This document shows positions 6,761-10,818 of a DNA stretch of 10,818 nucleotides, piece after piece. A program made the translations under genes and the position numbers. The stretch spans positions 1-10,818 of the forward strand of contig CAMATS010000046.1 of assembly GCA_945861195.1 (NCBI GenBank). Reading direction: 5' to 3'. This stretch comes from Rhodoferax sp. OV413. Lineage in GTDB: Bacteria > Pseudomonadota > Gammaproteobacteria > Burkholderiales > Burkholderiaceae_C. The notes under the pieces were generated by a model. That model saw nothing but the letters and a program-made list of their open reading frames with translations, made no database searches and had not been told where the DNA came from. Position 1 is the stretch's first letter. Every line of letters starts with the position of its first letter.

Positions 6761-8041
6761 TTATGCTGCCTCCTTGAGTGAATGGGAATTGGGACGAAGA
6801 CTGTTGACCAGGATTTTCAGATCGGCATGGCCTCGGAGTTTCTTGAACGATTTCTCCGCCTCGATGAAGCCCGCAGCGGTCCAGCGCAGCGCCATCTCGG
6901 CATCCTTGTAGTTGGTTACCCGGCCACTGACCCGGCGCACCACCGAGTTGGGTGACTCGATCACATTGGTGGTGGCCAGGCAGCGTGCCAGTTCACCAGT
7001 GATCCCCAATTCCGTGATGGTGAACATCTCGTCCATGCCCTCCAGGACGCTGGCCGCAGCATCGGGGTGTTGGGCCTTGAGGTCCTTGGCCAACTCCTTC
7101 AAGCGCTGCCGGCCTCTGGGGGCGTCGAGCTTGAAGGCTTGCTTCATCAGCCAGCGCACCTGCTCGGCGCGCTCCTTGGGCAGTCGCTCCGATACATTGC
7201 GAATCTTGTGGATGCGGCAGCGTTGCACTTTGGCGTCTTTGCCGCACAACTGCTCAATACCAGAGCGCAGCGCCTTAGAGCCATCAATCACCCAAAGCCT
7301 GGGTACGTTCAGGTCGACACCACGCAGCGCCAAGTCACTGAGCAAGTCTTTGACCACCTTGGCGTTCTCACTGCTACCCGGTGCCAGGCCCAGGACGTGT
7401 TTGTTGCCCTGCGCGTCCACGCCCACAGCGGCAATGATGTGGTGCTTGGCCACGATGACGCCATCGACATACATGGCCACAAAGTCGATTTGACTCAAAT
7501 CGCGGGCCATGAGTTGCGCCCAGGCTTGGGCGCTTTGTTTGACAAACTGGCGCGACACGGCGCTCTTGGAGATACCCAGCTCGTCGGCGCAGCGGTGCAC
7601 CACGCGAGCGTATTTGCGGGTGCTGACGTTGCACACCAGGATGTCGGCGATCCGACGCGAAAGGTCACCATCTTGTGCCAGCGCGGCATAGGCGGGCACC
7701 GCCACTTCAACGCTGGGAGTGCGCAGTCTGGGGCGTTTGACGTGCAACCTGGAATGACCCAGGTTGACCACGCCACCTTGACTACCGTGCCAGCGCACCT
7801 CACCGGCATGTCGACCTTTATGCTGGGCCCCGGCCACGCTTTGGGCGGACAGGACCAGGAGCTGTTCGATGAACTGACGCGAGAGCTGCCCCAGCAGGTC
7901 CTCGATCGATAGCTGGGCCTGTCCAAGCATGGACAGCAGCGGTAGCGCCGCCTCGGGGTTGGTGGCAAACAGGGGCTGCTCGATGAGTCGATCGATATTG
8001 AATTTACTGGCGACATGGAGTTTGGCTTTAGACTTTGTCAT
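6761..8041 (-). CDS. IS256 family transposase (element B)
   Basis: This is a Mutator-like DDE transposase of 426 residues on the - strand. The likely catalytic residues are Asp193 (FVAMYVDGVIVAKH), Asp253 (LWVIDGSKALRSGI) and Glu362 (ATTNVIESPNSVVRR). The C-(2)-H pair is Cys275 and His278 in QRCRIHKIRNVSERLP. A helix-turn-helix-like CADELGISKSAVSRQFV lies at 151-167, before the catalytic core. The frame is intact from the ATG (complement of 8039-8041) to the stop. Long open frames on the opposite strand are shadows of this gene. Confidence 0.95.
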   Translation of the reverse strand: MTKSKAKLHVASKFNIDRLIEQPLFATNPEAALPLLSMLGQAQLSIEDLLGQLSRQFIEQLLVLSAQSVAGAQHKGRHAGEVRWHGSQGGVVNLGHSRLHVKRPRLRTPSVEVAVPAYAALAQDGDLSRRIADILVCNVSTRKYARVVHRCADELGISKSAVSRQFVKQSAQAWAQLMARDLSQIDFVAMYVDGVIVAKHHIIAAVGVDAQGNKHVLGLAPGSSENAKVVKDLLSDLALRGVDLNVPRLWVIDGSKALRSGIEQLCGKDAKVQRCRIHKIRNVSERLPKERAEQVRWLMKQAFKLDAPRGRQRLKELAKDLKAQHPDAAASVLEGMDEMFTITELGITGELARCLATTNVIESPNSVVRRVSGRVTNYKDAEMALRWTAAGFIEAEKSFKKLRGHADLKILVNSLRPNSHSLKEAA

Positions 8042-8114
8042 GGTGGTTGGGCTTTCTTGGCTTTGCGGTTGTTGATGTCAGAACCCACATTCTGTAGGGC
8101 CTTACGGCTTCAAC

Positions 8115-8152
8115 CACCAAACTCAACCTTCAACTACGAGCGGGACATCGCC
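8115..8152 (-). repeat. terminal inverted repeat of IS256-type element B (transposase 5' side)
   Basis: Read from 8152 inward on the - strand this starts GGCGATGTCCCG, identical to the other end at 6713, and continues with partial identity to about 8115. It fixes the right boundary of the IS block. Confidence 0.8.
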
Positions 8153-8174
8153 TGAAAAAGATTTCAACGGCACA

Positions 8175-8188
8175 TATTCGGCCGAATA
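8175..8188. promoter_or_regulatory. perfect 14-bp palindrome, possible operator
   Basis: TATTCGGCCGAATA is its own reverse complement. It lies 22 bp outside the IS256-B end and 77 bp before the start codon at 8266, in a short AT-rich gap. A second pair, CTTCGT (8194-8199) and ACGAAG (8216-8221), follows. The place and symmetry fit a dimeric regulator site for the two-gene unit downstream. No clear -35/-10 pair could be assigned. Confidence 0.4.
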
Positions 8189-8265
8189 AATCACTTCGTC
8201 AGCCAGGTTATAGGTACGAAGTCTCTTCATCCTTGTGTTCTAAATCAGTTAACCAGGAGAAAAAT

Positions 8266-8901
8266 ATGCTGTTATTTAGTCGATTGGTCGTCACAACCGG
8301 CGACATGGAAGCCTTGATGCCTTTGGTGCAGAATTTGGCGGCAATTATCCAGAAAGAAGCCGGCACGACGGTGCACGTCTGGGCGGGTGGAAATGGCTTT
8401 GTGACCGGATCCCTGGGCTTTTCTATCGCTTACGAAACCCTGGCTGCGCGTTCTGCCGTAACAGCCAAGCTTGGCGCGAGCAAGGCATGGTGGGCCGCTA
8501 ACCGTCAATTTCGTGAGCATGTTGTGAGTGTGGAGCCCGATACCATCAACAAATACATTCGCGGTGGCACGATGGGCCCGAATATTCCCTTGGGCACCAC
8601 CGTGCAGCAAAATCAGTTCCAACTCGCTCAAGGCGCCGACTGGATGGCCACACTGAAGTGGGCAGTTGAATATGTCGAGCTGACTAAAAAAATTACCGGC
8701 GTGGACAGTAATATTCTTCACAGTATTTATGGCGTCTTGGGCGGTGTTGGCATGCTCACTGGTTTTCCAAATGCTGCTGCTGTTGACGAATACCGCAGCA
8801 AATTGGTTGCCAACCCTGATTACTTGCCAAAATTTCTTGAAGGAGGCAAATACGCCTTGGCAGGCACAGTGCTGCAGCGTCATATTGTCAAGATTGCCTG
8901 A
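8266..8901 (+). CDS. conserved-looking protein of unknown function, two tandem alpha/beta-barrel-like halves
   Basis: This 211-residue protein is not recognised with certainty. ATG 8266 is chosen because AGGAG stands six bases before it; an in-frame upstream start at 8233 has no such site. The protein appears to be an internal duplication. Half one (about 1-98) runs from MLLFSRLVVTTGDMEALMPLVQNLAAII to EHVVSVEPDTINKYI. Half two (about 116-210) runs from FQLAQGADWMATLKWAVEYVELTKKI to LAGTVLQRHIVKI. Each half has a first strand, a long helix, two strands rich in Gly/Val, a second helix with conserved aromatics, and a closing strand, as in dimeric alpha/beta-barrel (ABM-like) domains. There is no signal peptide or membrane segment, so it is probably cytoplasmic. 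It is followed 57 bp later by a small membrane protein. The fold is an inference from pattern only. Confidence 0.8.
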   Translation: MLLFSRLVVTTGDMEALMPLVQNLAAIIQKEAGTTVHVWAGGNGFVTGSLGFSIAYETLAARSAVTAKLGASKAWWAANRQFREHVVSVEPDTINKYIRGGTMGPNIPLGTTVQQNQFQLAQGADWMATLKWAVEYVELTKKITGVDSNILHSIYGVLGGVGMLTGFPNAAAVDEYRSKLVANPDYLPKFLEGGKYALAGTVLQRHIVKIA

Positions 8902-8958
8902 GCAAAGCTTGATTGCAAGTAAAACTTCAACCGGATTTTTTCTAAAAGAAAGCACATC

Positions 8959-9393
8959 ATGAAAGAAGTCGAAATTTTCCAATCACTCAATTTGGCGCTT
9001 ATTAGCAACGCCATTTACACGCTGGCAGTTTATTTTCTGCTATGGGTCAGCCTGCGGGCGGCCCGATTGGCGCGGGAAGGGGAAGAAAGAGGCGGAATTC
9101 TGCCCAAAATATTGGTCAGTCTATTTGGCCTGGGGGTAATTTACAACGGGCTGTTACTGAACGCGTTTTTACGGCTGAATTTGTCCAGTGCGGCTAAAAA
9201 CCTCGAGGGCATCAAAGCTGCTGGTGAGAAACTATCGCCTGCGGCCGAGACCTTTTTATCGGTGCCCATGGTCAGCAGCGCGGGTGAAGTCAAATTCAGC
9301 CTCATGCCGGGACCCATCATGGCCGTCTGGTGGGCTGTCGTTGTGATCATGCTGCTTGGCATTCTTTGGATGCCGCAGAAAAAGAAAAGCTAG
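8959..9393 (+). CDS. small integral membrane protein of unknown function, three membrane segments
   Basis: This 144-residue protein has hydrophobic segments at about 11-32 (NLALISNAIYTLAVYFLLWV), 50-71 (ILVSLFGLGVIYNGLLLNAF) and 118-138 (IMAVWWAVVVIMLLGILWM). The basic stretch RAARLAR after the first segment and the KKKS end suggest an outside N-terminus, a loop of about 45 residues (72-117) in the periplasm, and a cytoplasmic C-terminus. ATG 8959 is preceded by a weak AAAGAAAG. The 57-bp gap from the upstream gene and shared direction suggest one transcript. No known family is recognised. A membrane anchor or partner for the upstream protein is a guess from position. Confidence 0.75.
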   Translation: MKEVEIFQSLNLALISNAIYTLAVYFLLWVSLRAARLAREGEERGGILPKILVSLFGLGVIYNGLLLNAFLRLNLSSAAKNLEGIKAAGEKLSPAAETFLSVPMVSSAGEVKFSLMPGPIMAVWWAVVVIMLLGILWMPQKKKS

Positions 9394-9405
9394 ATTCGCG
9401 TCCAT

Positions 9406-9457
9406 GCATCACTGCACCAAAGCCTTTTTTTATGACTGGCCAAGCCTGCAGTGATGC
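9406..9457. repeat. 11-bp perfect inverted repeat with a 30-nt loop
   Basis: GCATCACTGCA (9406-9416) is repeated inverted as TGCAGTGATGC (9447-9457), just after the membrane-protein stop. The loop holds a T7 run (9424-9431 region). The large loop and the position of the T-run inside it do not fit a standard terminator, but a looser 3' structure ending the two-gene unit is possible. Confidence 0.5.
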
Positions 9458-9578
9458 TTTCAGCGGACCGGCCTGCCACCCAGCAATTCATCATGGGCCA
9501 GAGCCATAATCGCCATCCCTAAACCATCCATGAGCAGCCAGGGTGCAACCCAAGGCGATGCTCATCGGGAGCACAACT

Positions 9579-10373
9579 TTGTCCGAATCAACCGTCCTAT
9601 ACCTTGAGCAGGGCGCAGTGGCCTTGTTGACCTTGAACCGCCCACTGGCGCTCAACAGTTTCACCCGGCAAATGCACCATCATTTGTGGCAGGCGCTAGA
9701 CCAGGCCGAGGCGAACCCGCTGATTCGGGCCTTGGTCATCACGGGCGCTGGCCGGGCGTTTTGTGCCGGGGCCGATCTGGCAGAGTTTGACTTTGAACCC
9801 GGGCCAGACCTGGTCGCCCGCGCCGACCCCGGCCCGGTGATCGATCAAGCTTTCAACCCCACCGTTCGCCGCCTGCAAAGCCTGCGCATGCCCACACTGG
9901 CAGCTGTCAATGGTGTGGCGGCTGGTGCAGGTGCCTCTTTGGCCATGACTTGCGACATCGCCATCGCCGCGCCTACAGCCAGCTTTATCCAGGCATTCAG
10001 CAAAATTGGCTTGATTCCGGATGCCGGCGGCAGCTGGTTCTTAACCCAACGGCTCGGGCTGGCGCGGGCCATGGCGCTGGCCATGACTGGCGACAAGCTC
10101 AGTGCGACCCAGGCGCGTGAGTGGGGCATGATTTGGGAGGTGGCCGACGACTGCCTGTCAGCAGCGCAGACGATGGCAGCCCGTTTGGCCGACATGCCAA
10201 CGCGTGCTTTGGTGGCCACCCGGCAGATCTTGCGTGACAGCTGCACACGCACGCTCAATCAGCAATTAGACGCAGAGCGCGACACGCAATCGGCGATGGG
10301 ACGCACTGCGGATTACATCGAGGGCGTGAGCGCGTTTCGGGAAAAACGCCCGGCCCGGTTTAAGGGCTGCTAA
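9579..10373 (+). CDS. paaG: PaaG-type enoyl-CoA hydratase/isomerase
   Basis: This is a crotonase-superfamily enzyme of the kind that isomerises the ring-epoxide CoA ester in aerobic phenylacetate breakdown, or acts on other acyl-CoA esters. Motifs are AFCAGADL (60-67), AAVNGVAAGAGASLAMTCDIAIA (108-130; oxyanion-hole region), FSKIGLIPDAGGSWFL (140-155; Asp148), and EWGMIWEVADD (181-191), all close to E. coli PaaG as I remember it, including ADYIEGVSAFREKRPARFKG at the end. I chose TTG 9579 because GGGAG stands seven bases before it and it gives 264 residues with an N-terminus aligned to the 262-residue E. coli protein. GTG 9543 and ATG 9558 are in-frame alternatives. No other paa gene is in the window, so the precise substrate is uncertain. 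Confidence 0.88.
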   Translation: MSESTVLYLEQGAVALLTLNRPLALNSFTRQMHHHLWQALDQAEANPLIRALVITGAGRAFCAGADLAEFDFEPGPDLVARADPGPVIDQAFNPTVRRLQSLRMPTLAAVNGVAAGAGASLAMTCDIAIAAPTASFIQAFSKIGLIPDAGGSWFLTQRLGLARAMALAMTGDKLSATQAREWGMIWEVADDCLSAAQTMAARLADMPTRALVATRQILRDSCTRTLNQQLDAERDTQSAMGRTADYIEGVSAFREKRPARFKGC

Positions 10374-10818
10374 GCCACCGCCCCAGGAGGGCGCTGTCGC
10401 GCGGAAGCAGGCGCCAGCTGTTGATGCCACGCGGCAGGGTGAGCACCAACTCCAGCAGGCGCTTGTCGCGCGAAACCAAGGCGCTCACCTTGTTTGCAGC
10501 ACCGACATACAGCGCAAGTTCATCGAGCTTGCCCAGGCGCCAGCGGCTGGCCCCCTTGCCAGAACCAATAGTCATGCCCAGCCACTCGTCCCCGGCGGCA
10601 AAGCCGGCCTGCTCGGCTGCGCCGCCGCGCAGAACGGTCTTGACGACAATGTTGCTGCCTTCGCTGACTCGCAGCCCCAGCCTTTGCGCCAGTGCCGCTG
10701 GCTCTTCAAGGACAGTGACCCCGGCGCCTTCGAGCAGGGGTTTGAGCGGCAGCTCGCGGGTCCCATGCACCCAGCGTGCGAGTTCCTTTGACCAAGACCG
10801 ACCCGACAGAGACTGCAA
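10360..10818 (-). CDS. M61-like peptidase, C-terminal PDZ part (5' end outside window)
   Basis: The last ~152 residues of a larger protein lie on the - strand; the frame is open to the window edge. A PDZ domain is visible: LGLRVSEGSNIVVKTVLRGGAAEQAGFAAGDEWLGMTIG (about residues 47-85), with the typical V-x-x-G-x-A-x-x-AGF-x-x-GD turn. It is followed by LDELALYVG, then a strand pair with a basic KRLLELVLTLP. This arrangement, with TRELPLKPLLEGAGVTV just before the PDZ domain, is that of the C-terminus of M61 glycyl-aminopeptidase-like proteins. The peptidase domain with its zinc motif HExxH is outside the window, so activity cannot be judged. The gene is convergent with paaG and the two coding ends overlap by 14 bp. 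Confidence 0.75.
   Translation of the reverse strand: MQSLSGRSWSKELARWVHGTRELPLKPLLEGAGVTVLEEPAALAQRLGLRVSEGSNIVVKTVLRGGAAEQAGFAAGDEWLGMTIGSGKGASRWRLGKLDELALYVGAANKVSALVSRDKRLLELVLTLPRGINSWRLLPRDSALLGRWLSSP

Larger units (their letters stand above)
6713..8152 (-). mobile_element. IS256-type insertion sequence B, complete, reverse orientation
   Basis: This 1440-bp element has its one transposase gene on the - strand. The ends are inverted repeats: both begin GGCGATGTCCCG when read inward (6713-6724 directly, 8141-8152 as complement). Weaker similarity continues inward for about 25 more bases (AGTTG, then AGGTT, GAGT and GGTG). The flanks, CGGCGGGCG on the left and TGAAAAAGA on the right, show no target duplication. 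Its end sequences differ from those of IS256-A, so it is a separate element type and not a second copy. Confidence 0.82.

Noticed and set aside
6391..6777. A 128-codon + strand frame across the end of IS256-A, the palindrome and the start of IS256-B
   Set aside because: It runs through two terminal repeats and a palindrome, overlaps both transposase genes, and gives no recognisable protein.
7067..7912. A 281-codon open frame on the + strand opposite the IS256-B transposase
   Set aside because: The - strand frame has all IS256 catalytic motifs. The opposite frame is rich in His/Gln/Ala as expected from antisense of a GC-rich gene and shows no domain.

Overview
The window looks like chromosomal DNA of a Gram-negative betaproteobacterium, probably of the Comamonadaceae (Rhodoferax/Polaromonas-like). 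This taxonomic call is an inference from the moderately high GC content, the types of insertion sequence, and the style of the PaaG-like and M61-like proteins; no marker gene is present to settle it.

Left part (1-3001): a nucleotide-sugar section of a surface polysaccharide (O-antigen or capsule) cluster. It holds the 3' end of a dTDP-4-dehydrorhamnose reductase gene (rmlD/rfbD), a decayed DUF6788-like gene with a one-base frameshift, then gmd and fcl. Gmd and Fcl together turn GDP-mannose into GDP-L-fucose, and RmlD makes dTDP-L-rhamnose.

Middle part (2938-8152): three insertion sequences of different types lie almost end to end. The first is an IS1634-type element on the + strand, with terminal inverted repeats matching at 20 of 21 positions (2938-2958 and 4838-4858). 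Its left end lies inside the 3' end of fcl, so the last ~19 residues of Fcl are encoded by the IS. The second is an IS256-type element on the + strand (5110-6569), which carries a ~99-nt imperfect palindrome with DnaA-box-like sequences between its transposase gene and its right end. The third is another, clearly different IS256-type element on the - strand (6713-8152). None shows an obvious target-site duplication, and the lost end of fcl does not reappear, so the block looks like the product of several insertions plus deletion or recombination. Two orphan spacers (4859-5109 and 6570-6712) contain no gene I can recognise.

Right part (8153-10818): a probable two-gene unit of unknown function encodes a 211-aa protein that looks like two tandem dimeric alpha/beta-barrel halves, followed by a 144-aa protein with three membrane segments. 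A perfect 14-bp palindrome lies upstream. Next come a PaaG-type enoyl-CoA hydratase/isomerase gene and, convergent and overlapping it by 14 bp, the 3' end of a gene for an M61-like peptidase with a C-terminal PDZ domain.

The best candidates for something undescribed are the palindrome in the IS256-type element, the tandem-domain/membrane-protein pair, and the IS-made Fcl tail.
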